NCBI GenBank assembly: GCA_963575745.1
Contig: CAUYUJ010003892.1
Span: 442,121-506,120, forward strand
Source: Prorocentrum cordatum
Taxonomy: Eukaryota; Sar; Dinophyceae; Prorocentrales; Prorocentraceae
Reading direction: 5' to 3'
DNA: 64,000 nucleotides
Below, piece after piece: positions 1-11,790 of the stretch. Position 1 is the first letter of the stretch. Each line of letters opens with the position of its first letter. Under the pieces are notes generated by a model. It did no database searches, was not told where the DNA came from, and saw only the letters and a list, made by a program, of their open reading frames with translations. Made by a program: the position numbers and the translations under genes.

Positions 1-107
1 TCGGGCCGGATCGGCCCGCAGAGTCCACGAAAGCAAGTTGCTAGGATTCCGTGAGACCCACTGGGTTCCCGACAAAGTACATGGGGGCAAGGCCGATCTC
101 TGTGCTC

Positions 108-335
<228 letters not shown>

Positions 336-489
336 TTGACTGGAACAAAGAAGACCTCAAGGACTTCGCCCTCCTGATCTCCGAGCGCCCCCCCATAGGA
401 CACCTCTGCGACATGAGGCCCATCTGGCCCCCCTCCTCCGGCGGGCTCCTCTGACGCCGTGCCCAGGACCGGGTACCTTACCAATCGCA

Positions 490-1960
490 TCACAGTTGCG
501 ATCGATGCTCGGAAAGGGCGCGCTCTGCATCCCAAATATTCCCCCCACGTGGCACCAGCCGAAGGCGAGGTGTCCGGGCCAATTGCAGTCCTACAGGGTG
601 TGGACGGCAATGCAACGGCTCTTAATGCTCGAGTCCCAACTTGACGATATGTCAGGAATTCCCGTCGAAATTATCCCCTACGTGATGGCCTTTCGCGCCG
701 CCCCTCCCGAGGACAAGGTTAACAAACACGGGGGGCCGGCTACGTGCACGCGCAGCCGCCACATTCAACCTGTGGATCCCCGACCCCGACGGGTACACTC
801 TACTCCCAGGGGCCCTGCCCATCACCGCCGCCGAGGCGGCTGAATGGCCTGGGAGCGTCTTCCAGCGACACTTTCCTTCCCCTTGCCGGCAGACGGCTGA
901 AGACCTTGCCAGGAGGCACGGGCTAAGTGATGTCCCTCGATGCGATGGTGCTCCTGGTACATGGCCTCCCTGGCACGGGCCAGGCCAAGACCGTGGCAGC
1001 GCTGATCGACGTGTGGATGGGCTGTGTGCTGCACCCCAGACGGCTGGGCGGTCGGGTTGTCCGCGGGCTCCAACGAGGGAGCTGACATGCCGGCCAAGTA
1101 CCTTACCGACGCCCACTTGAGCGGCAGACCAAACGAGTGCGGCCGCTTCCCAAACGCAGCCGTCCGATTTGCCAACCCTGACAAGGTCACCAGCCCCGAA
1201 GCCCGCGAGTTTACCCCCACCCAGCGGTGCAGCAGGACGTACGGCATGGCCATCGGTGACATCGGTGTCAAGGCGCTAACGCGAGCAAGGAAACAGGACC
1301 TCGCCAAGGCTCGCCTCGTCCTCGCCACGCTCGAAGCGGCGGCTGAGCTGGACTCCCCAGACAACCCTAATTTGCATATTACCATCCGCGACGAAGCCCC
1401 GCAGTTTGCCAAGCCACTGGCCGCTATCCCCCCGATCCCTCGCAGCACGCAGCGGAGGGCGCCTCGGCGCTCGAGCGCTTCCACGACTCCCTCGGGACCG
1501 CGCCCCAGCACAACGTGCTGCTCAGCATGTGCTACCGTATGCACAACAGCATACGCCAATGGCCATCCGACGCCTACTGTCAAGGCGCATTGCTTTCCCG
1601 CCTTGCCAATGCCCTCGCTCAGAGGCCGTCCATCTTTGGGATCTCCTGGGCGCCGGCCGACCCAGTCCAGTTGTCCCCCGACACGCGCCTACCCAGCAGC
1701 GCCCCTGGCGACTCACCCGACATCGGGACGCACGGCTTTCTCAGCGCCAAGTGCGGAGTTCAGCTGGGTCACGAGAAAGCCGCCGAGCTGCCGCTCACCT
1801 TGGTTGAAGGTGCGGCCAACATGATGGAGGCTGCCACATGCAGTCTGCGACATCGTCAGGTCAGTGGAGGGACGTCTGCTGGAGACTGGCATGCGCGCGC
1901 TGATCGTCTGCCGTCGGATGGCCGAAAGAAGCAAAGGGCAAAATCCTCCCAATGACCTGA
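490..1960 (+). pseudogene. UPF1-like SF1 helicase relic, frameshifted
   Basis: Parts of an SF1B (UPF1/DNA2-type) helicase core appear in the right order but in different frames. Near 951-1010 a degenerate Walker A reads VHGLPGTGQAKT, where the family has PGTGKT. At about 1060-1110, AGSNEGADMPAKYL resembles motif Ia of the family (SNxAxDN). At 1290-1420, KARLVLATLEAA followed by IRDEAPQFAKPL matches the 'A-x-V-V-x-T' and DEAxQ (Walker B) segments. At 1510-1600, LLSMCYRMHNSIRQWPSDAY matches the family motif L-x-x-Q-YRMHxxIxxFPS. The frame changes near 1015 and again near 1440, and the helicase C-terminus beyond about 1850 is unclear. The Walker A lysine context is altered. Upstream 490-720 may be the region before the core but is weak. 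No introns or promoter could be assigned. Family assignment is from motifs; pseudogene status is inferred from the frameshifts, and assembly error is the alternative. Confidence 0.72.
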
Positions 1961-2585
1961 GGGAAGGCAATGTTTGTGACCACTGCGGGCCCTCCTGGTG
2001 GACCTCCTTGGGAAACCTCGGCACGAGGGAAACCCTAGGAGAGTTCGGAATTTTCGGTGGGGGCCCCTTACAGGCTCCTCAGGACTGAGGACTGAGCCTC
2101 CAGGGATTAGGCAAAAGGACCAGTGGACACGCCCACTCCGTGCTCAGAGGCATGGTGGCGGATCATGGTTCCCCTCAGAAGAATCGCATGGCATTCGCAT
2201 GAAGGCCACATTCGCATTCTACGGTATTCATATTACTTTCCGGGCAGACTCGTATGGTTCACCCGTGCGAGCGATATAACATCCGCATGGTGACAATGCT
2301 GCTTTATTTCGAGAAGCATATGGTGCTGCTACGGAATCCGGTGGTTTTCCTATCAGGGCCGTGATGTTCTCGTACGAGAACGATCTGCTTGCCGATGATG
2401 GCATACTATTACATAAACAGATGGCATCCACATGGAAATCATACGGCTTTCCTGTGGGAATCATACGTGTTTTGGATGTTTGGGTTGTTTTTTTTCCCCA
2501 CATCCTAAGTGGGGTTCTTGCTTTCTTTAGACACCCCGCGCAGTCCTCCCACACCCTCTCCTCTTCACACCCACTCCTATCATCA
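1961..2585. other. No gene recognised
   Basis: Mixed-composition sequence between the helicase relic and the CAT array. Repeated short words (GCATAT/GCATAC, 'cgcat', 'tcgtacga') occur at 2190-2460 without a clear unit. No credible protein or RNA gene was seen. Confidence 0.5.
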
Positions 2586-2712
2586 AACTCATCATCTCAT
2601 CAGCATCAGCATCAGCATCAGCATCACCATCAACAACAATATCAGCAGCATCATCAACATCAGCATCATCGCCATCATTCATCATCTGATTCATCATCAT
2701 CCGCATCATCCG

Positions 2713-2753
<41 letters not shown>

Positions 2754-2814
2754 CCATCACCATCACCATCACCATCACCATCACCATCACCATCACCATC
2801 ATCATCATCACCAC

Positions 2815-2901
<87 letters not shown>

Positions 2902-2905
2902 TACG
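2586..2905. repeat. CAT/CAG trinucleotide array
   Basis: Begins as CAGCAT hexamers, passes through CATCAC, and ends in about 30 pure CAT units. It is read as poly-Ser, poly-His or poly-Asp/Met depending on frame; no gene is implied. Confidence 0.95.
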
Positions 2906-2929
2906 GGCCATCGGAATCTTGTAAATGTC

Positions 2930-3955
2930 GACACTTTGGGGCTCCTGAGGCCTGAATATGGAGGAAGTATCGGGCGGGAGCCTCGTCTGTGAGCGAATTG
3001 CGAGGAAGTCTCAGGCGGGAGCCCCCTCCTTACGGGCCCGCAGCTCATGTTTGTAATCCCAGCGGGTCATCGGAAAACTTGTATTTATCATCATTTTTGA
3101 GCCCTTGAGGCTTGACTCTGGGGGCAGTATCAGGCGGGGAGCGTCGTCTGTTAGTGAGTTGCAAGGAAGTCTCAGGCGGGAGTCTCTGCCGTATGGGGCC
3201 TGCAGCTCATGTTTGTAATCCGAGCGGGTAATCGCCAAACCCTTCATTGTCGTCATTTTTGGGCCCCTGAGGCTTGAATCCGGGGGGGGGGTACCAGGCA
3301 GGAGCCTCGTCTGTTAGTGAGTTGCGAGGAAGTCTCAGGCGGGAGCCTCCGCCCTACGGGGCCCGCAGCTCATGATTGTAATCCGAGCGGGCCATCGAGA
3401 AACCTTTCGCTGTCGTCATTTCTGGGCCCCTGAAGCTTAAATATGGGGGAAGTTTCAGACGGTGGGCTCGTTTGTGAGTGAATTGCGAGGAAATCTCAGG
3501 CGGGAGTCTCCGCCCTATGGGGCCCGCCGCAGCTCATGTTCGAAATCCGGGGCGAGTCATCGGAACTTTGTAAATGTCAGCATTTTTGGCCTCGTGGGGC
3601 CTGAGCGTGGAAGAAGTTTCAGGCGGTCGGGAGCTTCGTTTGTGAGTGAATTGCGAGGAAGTCTCAGGTGGGAGCCCCCTCCCGATGGGGCCCACAGCTC
3701 ATGTTTGTAATCCGAGGCGGGTCATATTCAAACTCATATTTGTCGTCATTTTTGGGCCCCGAGGTTTTGAATTTTGGAGGAAAACTTTGAATTATAGAAG
3801 AAATCTCAGGCAGGAGCCTTGTTTGTGAGTGAAGGGCGAGGAAGTCTCAGGCGGGAGCCGCCTCCCCATGGGGCCCGCAGCTCATGTTCGAACTCCGAGG
3901 CGGGTCATCCGAACCCTGTAAGTGTCGTCACTTTTGGGCTCTGGGGGCTTGAGTT
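2930..3955. repeat. Tandem array, unit about 165-175 bp, six copies
   Basis: The phrase GAGGAAGTCTCAGGCGGGAG recurs (with variants) at about 3001, 3167, 3330, 3487, 3657 and 3838. It is each time followed by 'ggggcccgcagctcatg', a TTGTAATCCGAG/TTCGAACTCCGAG segment and 'cattttTGGGCCCCTGAGG'. Copies have diverged by substitutions and small indels, so this is an old satellite-like array. Confidence 0.9.
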
Positions 3956-4786
3956 CGCATGACAAAGCACGGGGTCGCACTCCGTGCGCCGTTCGGGGTT
4001 CACCATGACGCACGCGTCCTACCTCACCTCCACGCTGTCGTAGGGCCAGACGCTGCGCAAGGCTGTCACCATCGACTGCGCGAGGGACGGGGGCGCTGGC
4101 CGCACGGGCATGTTGGACGACCAGTGGTGCCTGCACCTCTACGTCATGTCCCGCGCCACGTGCATGTGGAACATGCTGATCCTGCGGCCGCCGCCGCGAG
4201 AGTTCCTGGAGCGATGACCGCCGTCATCCTTGCGGAAGGCGCCCTTGAAATCTGACCTCGGGGCGGGGAGCTCCAGGGCATAGGCGGAGCAGCTCGCGGC
4301 AGAGATGGGTTTCGTGCCGCCCCCCGCCTGAGCGCGGCGGGGCCTTGCTCGAAGCCCGCGGGGTTGTCCCAACGGCTTGGTCTCGCGCGCCAGCGGTTCG
4401 CGGGGTAGTCCCGACGGCCTGGCCCGCGGGGTTGCCCCAACGGCTGCGGCGCAATGTGGAAATAGAGATTGCGCCTGCGCTGGCCGAGGCAGCGACGGCG
4501 ACGAGGAACATCGACGTGCGCGCTCATGCAATAGAAAGGGGGGAAGAGGCGGGGGATGACACAAAAAACGAGGTGAGGACACCGTAGGGAGCGGGAGGAG
4601 AGCTTGCGCCAAGGCGAGGAGGAGAGTGACGCAGAGGAGACAGTCGGAACGCTTCAACATCATTTTGGGGAAGGACCGAAGTCCTCAACGGGCCGCACCC
4701 GGAGCGCCAATCCTTTCGCCACGGAGCCGGGGAGCAAACCATTTGGCCCAGCTTGCTAGGACATTTGCCATTTTCCTCTCTCCATT
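3956..4786. other. GC-rich stretch without a recognisable gene
   Basis: Several overlapping open frames exist on both strands, but none shows a known motif. A short duplicated phrase (CGCGGGGTTGTCCCAACGGC and variants) recurs three times between 4358 and 4445. Confidence 0.5.
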
Positions 4787-4945
4787 CCTGAAGGGGCCCA
4801 AAGACACAAATGAATACACACAAGTCCCAAGATACCCACATTTTCTCATATGTATTGGGTTTTCGTTTCCCCCCCACTTCCAATAATTGCCCATCTTTTC
4901 TTGGGAATCGACGATGAATTGTGTTTGTGTGTATTTTACCTTCTG
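4787..4945 (-). repeat. Dispersed 160-bp repeat, family A, copy 1
   Basis: The reverse complement of this stretch matches 17966-18131 and 23435-23596. It carries the same landmarks: AACACAATT, TCGTCGATTCCCA, GGAAGTGGGG, GAAAACCCA, TTGTGTGTATT and GGGCCCCTTCA, in the same order. Ends rich in ACACAC/TGTGTGT are imperfectly inverted, so a short MITE-like element is possible. Confidence 0.85.
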
Positions 4946-5116
4946 ACCCCCTCCCTCTTGCCCCTCCTCCCCCCCCTTCGGTTCGCCCAGCAGCCCGACG
5001 ACAGCGCGCCTTACGGAACCATGCTGCACGTGGATCCACACCCGCCGGAAGGCCGTGCCCGCCCCGGGTGGGATGTCGGAGGCGACGGCAGGGGCGATTA
5101 TTTCTGGGGTGCACCC

Positions 5117-5128
5117 AAGTCTTCCTCC

Positions 5129-5160
<32 letters not shown>

Positions 5161-5255
5161 CTCTTCCCCCTCCTCCTCCTCCTCCCCTTCCTCCTCCTCC
5201 TCCTCCTCCTCCTCCTCCCCCTTCTCCTCCTCCTCCTCCTCCTCCTCCTCCCGAA
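5117..5255. repeat. TCC/CCT microsatellite
   Basis: An interrupted polypyrimidine (TCC)n tract. The Pro-, Ser- or Leu-rich frames across it are products of the repeat. Confidence 0.95.
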
Positions 5256-7200
5256 GCTTCCCATGCATTATTTTCCCACCCGCATGCTTTGCCCACTGCT
5301 GTCACGCAGGCGTCTCGGCGCCTCCTCCGCCACGCCTTCACCGTGCTGCGTGCGCGGGGCCGTAGCCGCACCCGTAGCTGTAGTAGGGGCGCCTATGGTT
5401 CATGTCTCCGGCGAGGCTCCTGGAAAGATAGGCGTGATGCCCGCCCCTGGGCTATTCGCCCCATCGTCGCCTCCGCGGGTGGGCGGGAACGTCACATGGA
5501 AAAAGGCCTTTGGTCGTCGGGACAGTCAGAGGGCGCCAGCTATCGGGCGACGAAGTCTATACATATCCAGTGCTCCCTGGTCTGGCCATTCCTGGGCCCA
5601 GGAGTCGTGAATTCGCCCTTCTGGCCAAGCCAGGAGGGCGTGGCGTATACACCGCTGCTGTGCTGAGGATGGCCTTGGCAAGGGATCAGTGGATATGTTT
5701 AGATTTCGTCGCCCCAATCTCTGCACCTGGATCGATCCTGCCCAGCCCAATCTCGGTCGTGGAATGGGCTCCGCCAGCCTCAGCTGTTGGCGGCGCGCGC
5801 GGGGAGGCGGCGCCAGGGGGGCTGCATTCCAAGAAGGCGGGGGAGTTTCTGAGCAAGCACCACGAGGGTGCGAAGCTTGCCGCGCTTCGCGGTCTGGGCG
5901 ATTTCTCGGAGCGGGGCGCGAGTTCCTCCTCCTGTTCTGGGAGGCGCGGGGGGTGGGGCAGCGGCGCGAAAGCGCGAAGGTCATCGCGCTTTCGCTCGCG
6001 CCTTCGCGGGGCGCCAGGCGCGCATCCAGTTGCCGCAGTTCTCAGAGGGCCGCCCCCCCTCGCGCAGCGCCCGTCGGGCGCGCCGCCCCGACAAAATGGG
6101 CAGGGGCCGTGTCGCGCAGCGGTGGCGCAAGGCTCAGCAGCTGCCCTTGGCCCCCGACCCACGCGCTGCAGCAGGAGGACGCAGGGTGGGGTCACGCGCC
6201 CGCGAGCTCCCGCGCCTTCCCCAGGCGAAGTGCGCGCGCTGTCTCGCAGCAAGAGGCGTCCGCGGCTCGGTTGGTTCGGCGGAGCCGCGGTCGGTCCGAC
6301 TCGGTCGGCTGTGCGTCGTGCTTGCGTCGATGCGTCGCTCTGCGCCCTTGCAGGATGCCTGTGGCCTGCGGGCCTCGGTCGGCTTCGGTTTGGCCGTCGG
6401 TTCGGCGGGTGTTCGGTCGTGCCGGCGCCGCGGACGGCCTGACATGCCTCGCAGCTCGGCGCACCGCCAGGTGGGAAGGCAGCCGTCCACCCCCTGCTCA
6501 GCAGCCGCCCCCTCCGTCCAATCGTGTTCGACGACCTCTCGGTGCATCTTGGCGCGTCCTCAGCAGGTGCTCGCCGTCCTCCGTACTCACGCCGTCCTGT
6601 CATTGTCGCTGGCTCTGATTTCATCGTATTGCGAGGGGGGCTCGCGAGGGAGACGGAGGAGGTCAGGGGCAACGTTAGGTGGGGATGGGCTCAAGGGGGG
6701 TATGCATCGACCTCTCATCGCTCTCTCATCACCGAAAGGGGCCCGACAGCTCACTGGGCATTGGAACGTGCTTTTTCGCCATCGGGGGCCTATCGCCGAT
6801 CTACCAGGTCGATGCCCTCCCCCTGCACCCCGCCCCTCACCTGAGCCGGTCCCCCCTATCGTAGTGGGAGCGGAGAAGAGGGAGGCCACAGGAAGGGAAG
6901 GGCGGGGGAGGATGAAGGTCAGGAGGGGTAGGGGGGAGGAGGGTTTTTTGGGGGTCACCTCGTGCTCTCTGACTCCACCGTGGGTTCTCGCTGGCCGCAG
7001 TCCGCGGAAAGGACGGCAGGTTTGGGCAGGGGGCGCACGTGTGCCGCACGCGCCTCGCGCTTCGCACGCGCACGACGGCAACCACACGCGCACAACAAGC
7101 TCCAACCCAGCGCAGCCTGAGGGGGGGGGGAGGGAGTGGGGGAAGAGGGGGTGGGGCAGGACGGGGAGGAGGAGGGGGAGGGGGAATGGGGGAGGGGGAG
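5256..7200. other. GC-rich region, no supportable gene
   Basis: Long overlapping open frames on both strands with Arg/Ala/Pro-rich, motif-free translations. The high GC content explains the lack of stops, so none is called as a gene. The word CCTGAGCCGGTCCCCCCTA at 6840 recurs at 18212, marking an old dispersed repeat. Confidence 0.5.
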
Positions 7201-7201
7201 G

Positions 7202-7202
<1 letters not shown>

Positions 7203-7248
<46 letters not shown>

Positions 7249-7272
7249 GGAGAGAGAGAGAGAGAGAGAGGA
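7203..7272. repeat. GA microsatellite
   Basis: A purine-only (GA)n tract with GGGA interruptions, following a GGGGA-rich stretch from about 7120. Confidence 0.95.
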
Positions 7273-7324
7273 GCTCTCCCGGAGCGCGGCGCGTGGGGCC
7301 CCGAGGGCGCCAAGTGTGCACCTG

Positions 7325-7610
7325 CACCGATCCTCCTGGCCCGTGCCCATCTTGGGCCCAGGACCGCTGTGTGAGCCTCTGCCGGGCCCAGCTGGCAGGG
7401 CGTACAGGGCAGTTTTTTTTGTGTGTAGATTTTTTAAAGAAATATTTAAAACATAGATAAAAAACAAACAAACATGGGATTGTTTAATACATGACTAATG
7501 TATGAATGAATTTATGCATGAACTCATCGTTGCTTTTAATACTAAATCCCTGCATGTTTAACACATGATCCGCACGCGGAGCATGTATTTAAAACCGCAC
7601 TGTACTTTCG
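7325..7610 (+). repeat. Dispersed AT-rich repeat, family B, copy 1
   Basis: The reverse complement of 13436-13660 matches here across GGGCAGTTTT, TTTAAAACA, ATTAATGTATGAAT, TTATGCATGAACTCATCGTTG, CTAAATCC, GATCCGCACGCGGAGCAT and AAAACxGCACTG. A GGGCCCAGxxxGGGCC-type segment flanks it at 7360-7395, as at 13600-13640. The two copies lie about 6.2 kb apart in opposite orientation. Its low GC content contrasts with its surroundings. Confidence 0.88.
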
Positions 7611-7721
7611 GGGCCCCAGGGCGCCCTTCGACGCCGCAGGGCTTCGTGTTGCCGGTGCTCCTCGTGGCCACTCCGCCTCCACGTCCCCGTGGCCATCTCT
7701 CCAAGCAAGGTGGGCGTGAGG

Positions 7722-7962
7722 GAACCTTTATTCAGAGCCCCAATTCATCAGGGGTCACTCGGGTCAGGGCTGACTCGGGTTCGCTTTTTGGGATTCCGAA
7801 CCCGAGTTACCCCGGGCCCGAGTTACCCCGGATAACTCGGGCGCCCAGAGCCCCAACTCATCAGGGGTAACTCGGGTCAGGGCTAATTCGGGTTCGCTTT
7901 TCGGGAATCCAAATCCGAGTTACCCGGGACCCGAGTTACCCCGGATAACTCGGGCGCCCAAT
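7722..7962. repeat. Two 120-bp tandem units with internal palindromes
   Basis: The block from 'cagagccccaattcatcaggggt' to 'ggataactcgggcgccca' occurs twice (7734-7853 and 7854-7954). Each unit contains GGGTxACTCGGG on one strand and CCCGAGTTACCC on the other, so single strands could fold strongly. Confidence 0.85.
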
Positions 7963-7965
7963 TTA

Positions 7966-9045
7966 TTGTGGAGCAATGCCTGTGATCCCCTTCTTTGCTT
8001 TCCTGCCGGTGGCTGGCCAAGCGAGCCAGGACAGAACCCCCTCTCTCTCTGACACGTCGATCAGTGAGTTGTCCGTTTTTGGTTCTCGAGAGGGCGCCGC
8101 GGCTGTCCTTTTTCCAGGTTTGCGCCCGCCAGGTTTAGGCACCAGGTCGTTTTCACTAAGCCATCTTTTACAAAAGGGGGTTCTGTCCATCCCCGGGCAC
8201 TGTTGAGGCCCCAAGGAGTGGCCAGTCACCGCCCCCAGGCCGACATCCCACTCGGGGTCGAGCCGTCCACACATCAAATTGCCAATAGCACACCTCACCT
8301 CAAATTAGATGCCGCGTGACACAAATAACGCTGACCGGCGAACTCGCCATGCTTGAAATCGCGTGAAACAGATGTAACTCGACCTGCGAACTCCCTGTGC
8401 CTGAAATGGAGTGAACTCGCCACGCTCGACCTGCGAACTCGACCAGTGGTAACGCAGTGGAACAGGCGTGGGCCGTCGCTTCGAAACGTCCACCACCTAC
8501 GCATCGCGCGCAGCAGGCAGAGCGTGATCGTGATCGGTGTTTCTCTGATGTCAGTGTCGTCGTTTCTGTGAAGACGCGGGCCCAGTGGGTCCACATCTTC
8601 ACGGCGCCGCCATCGTCCGCCTCGGCAGTGCGTCCTAGAGGAGGGCCGGCGAGAGCATCCTCCCGGCGGAGGCAAAGCCTACGTCCCGCCCACGGAGCCG
8701 CTGCCGTTGCTCCCGCAGCTCGAGCGCAACGTGCTCACCGACGCCCTGGAGGTTCTCGGCCCCGCTCTTCTGGGGGGGGGGATCGAGGGGATGGGGGAGA
8801 AGGAGGGAGGGGAGGGGAGTGTTGGAGGGAGGGGGAGAGAAGAGTCAGAGGGAGGGGTCGTGGAGCGGTGTTGGGGGAGGAGGAGATGGGAGGAGGAGGA
8901 TGAGGAGGAAGAGGAGGAGGAGGAGGACCAGGGTAAACGGGTAAACCCAAGAATCATTCACGATGTTGAAATAAACCCTTCCTCCAAGTTCCCTCGTCAT
9001 GGGCCCCTACAACGGTTCATTTCCATTGAGCGCCTCGTTGGAAGA
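7966..9045. other. No gene recognised; minor low-complexity tracts
   Basis: Short degenerate repeats around 'gcgaactcgcc/cgaactcgacc' lie at 8335-8450, and a GGGA/GGAGGA purine tract at 8765-8930. Open frames show no known domain. Confidence 0.5.
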
Positions 9046-9054
9046 TAACCGATT

Positions 9055-9238
9055 GAAGACCCTGAGGCATGCCAAAACATTGTTCTCGGGACTCCAACGC
9101 CACGGGTCAACTTGACTGTTGCGTTTTGACGATCCTGAATCGTGCCAGAACACCATTCTTGGGACTTTAACACCGCGAATGAACATAACTGTTGCGCCCG
9201 CTCAATCCTGAATCTTTTCAAAGCACCATTTCTGGTAC
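9055..9238. repeat. Tandem repeat, about 70-75 bp, 2.5 copies
   Basis: The pattern CTGAxxCxTGCCAxAACA...TTCTxGGGACTxxAACxCC...GAxxxTAACTGTTGCG recurs three times, with the last copy partial. Confidence 0.75.
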
Positions 9239-9284
9239 ATACGTTGATGATGGGATCCCGTGGACCTCTTGTAGATTGTATTCA

Positions 9285-9545
9285 CGAATGCGCGCGGCGC
9301 TAAGGCGGGAACCACATTTTCAAAAGGAACCGCTCTCGATCCGTAAAACTCTTGCAATTGTTTGAAACGAATGTGCTCGGCGCTAAGGCGAGAGCCACAT
9401 TTTGAAAACGGGCGCCACTCATTCCGCGAAAGTCTTGCAATTTTTTGAAAGGAATGTGCACGGCGCTAAGGCGAGAGCCACATTTTGAAAACGAACCGCC
9501 TTGAATCCAAGCGAAAGCCGCATTTCGAAAACGACCCGCCCTCCA
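9285..9545. repeat. Tandem repeat, about 85-90 bp, three copies
   Basis: The core CGGCGCTAAGGCGAGAGCCA followed by CATTTTGAAAACG and CTTGCAATTxTTTGAAA occurs at about 9296, 9379 and 9461, then decays to partial copies up to 9545. Confidence 0.88.
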
Positions 9546-9660
9546 TTTGTGAAGCTGTTGTCAATTTCAGGGTCATAAATGGTGAGGAAGTCTCAGGCGA
9601 AACGCCCGGCCCGCCCTAAAAACTGGCCTCGGGGTGCGACATGGAGAAGTTGTTTAGAAG

Positions 9661-9795
9661 GAAAAGGAATGGAGGAGGAGGAGGAGGAGGAGGAGGGGGA
9701 GGAGGAGGAGGAGGAGGAGGGAGAGGAGGAGGAGGAGGAGGAGGAGGAGGAGAGAGGAGGAGGAGGAGGAGGGAGGAGGGGAGGGGGGAGGCCGG
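9661..9795. repeat. GGA purine tract
   Basis: Interrupted (GGA)n, ending in G-runs up to 9850. The Gly/Glu/Arg frames are compositional. Confidence 0.95.
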
Positions 9796-9859
9796 GGGAA
9801 AGGAAGGGGGGGGGGTCGAGCAGGGGGTGGGGGATTTCGGAGGGGGGGGGGACTCCCGG

Positions 9860-10760
9860 GTTCCGGAGGAAGAGGGGGGAATTTTCCACAGTAAAGCGGC
9901 GGTGGATCATGCTCTCTCCCCTACTGGAATCTAGGGTTCAGGACAGAGAACACATGAGAGATTGGGGATAGCTCCGCTTCGTGCCTCGAGGCACGGTGTC
10001 GGATACTCCCACATACGTCTACTAAGTATCTTATAGTGTTTCTAACTACACGGTGCGCAATATCGACGCATTCCTACATCTGACCGCTTAGGCTGTGTGG
10101 TCCCCCGACTGATCCATGGATTTGGTCTGGGTATGTGTATGGATCGATCGACCATGGGCTGAATCTATCAACGGCGTGTACGGCTTCTTTTCCACTCATT
10201 GTTCTGCTGATCTGTTCTTCGCCAGTCTTGTGATCGAGTGCAGCGTGTGGTAGTTTCAGCATCGCGCATTTGTTTGTTTCGGGCCTGCGTCATACCACAG
10301 TCAATGGTCTATGACGCATGTGTTCTGTCCTAGTTCTCCTCGCTTCGCCCTTTTGCGCTCAACTCGCGTTCGCTCTCGTGCTCCGGCAGGCGCTCGCGCG
10401 TCGCGTGTTCGCCCACGGCCTCTGACCAAAGACGGGTTTGGTCCGAGCGGTGACTGTCAATGTTCTTGAACGTGCATGTGGGAGGAGCAAGCGATCCGAA
10501 TATCTGTCCCATCAACCTCTCTCCGAGAGGGACGCATCGGAGTGTGAAGAATTGGGGGTCCTTGGAAAAAGAACGGGGGCGGCGGATCGAAGACGCCTAC
10601 GGCGAATCGCCGCCGCCGCCTGCCTTTGGAAGCGCCGACATTGCCTAACGGTGCGTCCAGTGCCAGATCGGCCATGCTATCGGACTATGTGTTCTCCCAG
10701 CCGTTGTGGAAACTCTTCGGGGAACACGCGGGGGAGACCGACGAATAGGAGGAGAGGGAG
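9860..10760. other. Single-copy-looking stretch without a recognised gene
   Basis: More even base composition than its surroundings. No domain, tRNA or rRNA signature was seen on either strand. Confidence 0.45.
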
Positions 10761-10762
10761 GA

Positions 10763-10792
10763 GGATGATGATGATGATGCTGATGCTGATGG

Positions 10793-10854
<62 letters not shown>

Positions 10855-11145
10855 CTGTTGTTGCTGATGATGGTGCTGCTGATGATGATTATAATGATGA
10901 TGCTAACGCTGATACTGATGCTGCTGCTGATGATGAGATGATGATGATGCTGATGATGATGATGGTGGTGGTGATGATGCTGATGCTGATGCTGCTGATG
11001 CTGATGCTGATTATGATGCTGATGATGCTCATGATGATGACGATGATGACGATGATGATGCTGACGATGCTCATGATGCTGATGATGCTGATGCTGATGC
11101 TGATGCTGATGCTGATGATGCTGATGCTGATGCTGATGCTGATGC

Positions 11146-11183
<38 letters not shown>

Positions 11184-11203
11184 CTGATGCTGCTGCTGAT
11201 GCT

Positions 11204-11274
<71 letters not shown>

Positions 11275-11275
11275 G
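10763..11275. repeat. GAT/GCT trinucleotide array
   Basis: GATGAT blocks alternate with GCTGAT blocks over about 510 bp. GAT repeats fill both ends. Confidence 0.95.
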
Positions 11276-11284
11276 AAGGGAGGA

Positions 11285-11790
11285 CGGGGCAAGTTAGGAG
11301 GGATGGAAGGAGGGAAGCAGGGAGGGAAGGAGGGAGGGAGGGAAGGAGGGAGGGGGAGGGAGGGAGGGAGGGAGGGAGGAGGAGGAGGAGGAGGAGGAGG
11401 AGGAGGAGGAGGAGGAGGAAGAGGAGGAGGAGGGAGGAGGGAGGATGGACGATGTAATGTAGGAGGCAGTCGGACGTAGGAGGATATGGTGGAGGAGGGA
11501 CGAGGAGGACGACAGTGCGCCGAGACCTCGATCTGGAGCCTCCAGCCTGAAGGAGCCTGAACGACGACGACGACGACGACGACTCCCGACGTCCTCAGCC
11601 TGGGCGAGCGGCGGCGGCGACAGCGGCGGCGGCAGCGGCGACCGCCAGTCGCCGCCGGCTCCCGGGCTGGCCTTCGTCCACTTCGCCGTCTCCCGGGGCT
11701 CGCCGCAGGCCGGGGGAGGGGAAGCCCTGGAGGAGGAGGAGGAGGAGGAGGAGGAGGAGGAGGAGGAGGAGGAGGAGGAGGAGGAAAAGG
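11285..11790. repeat. GGGA and GGA purine tracts flanking a short spacer
   Basis: GGGAGGGA repeats at 11290-11375 pass into (GGA)n to 11440. A second pure GGA block lies at 11729-11785. (ACG)n at 11562-11583 and (GGC)n at 11605-11640 are further short tracts. Confidence 0.9.

Noticed and set aside
5686-7460. Arg/Ala/Pro-rich frames on both strands
   Set aside because: No domain, overlapping frames in several registers, and a GA microsatellite inside one of them.
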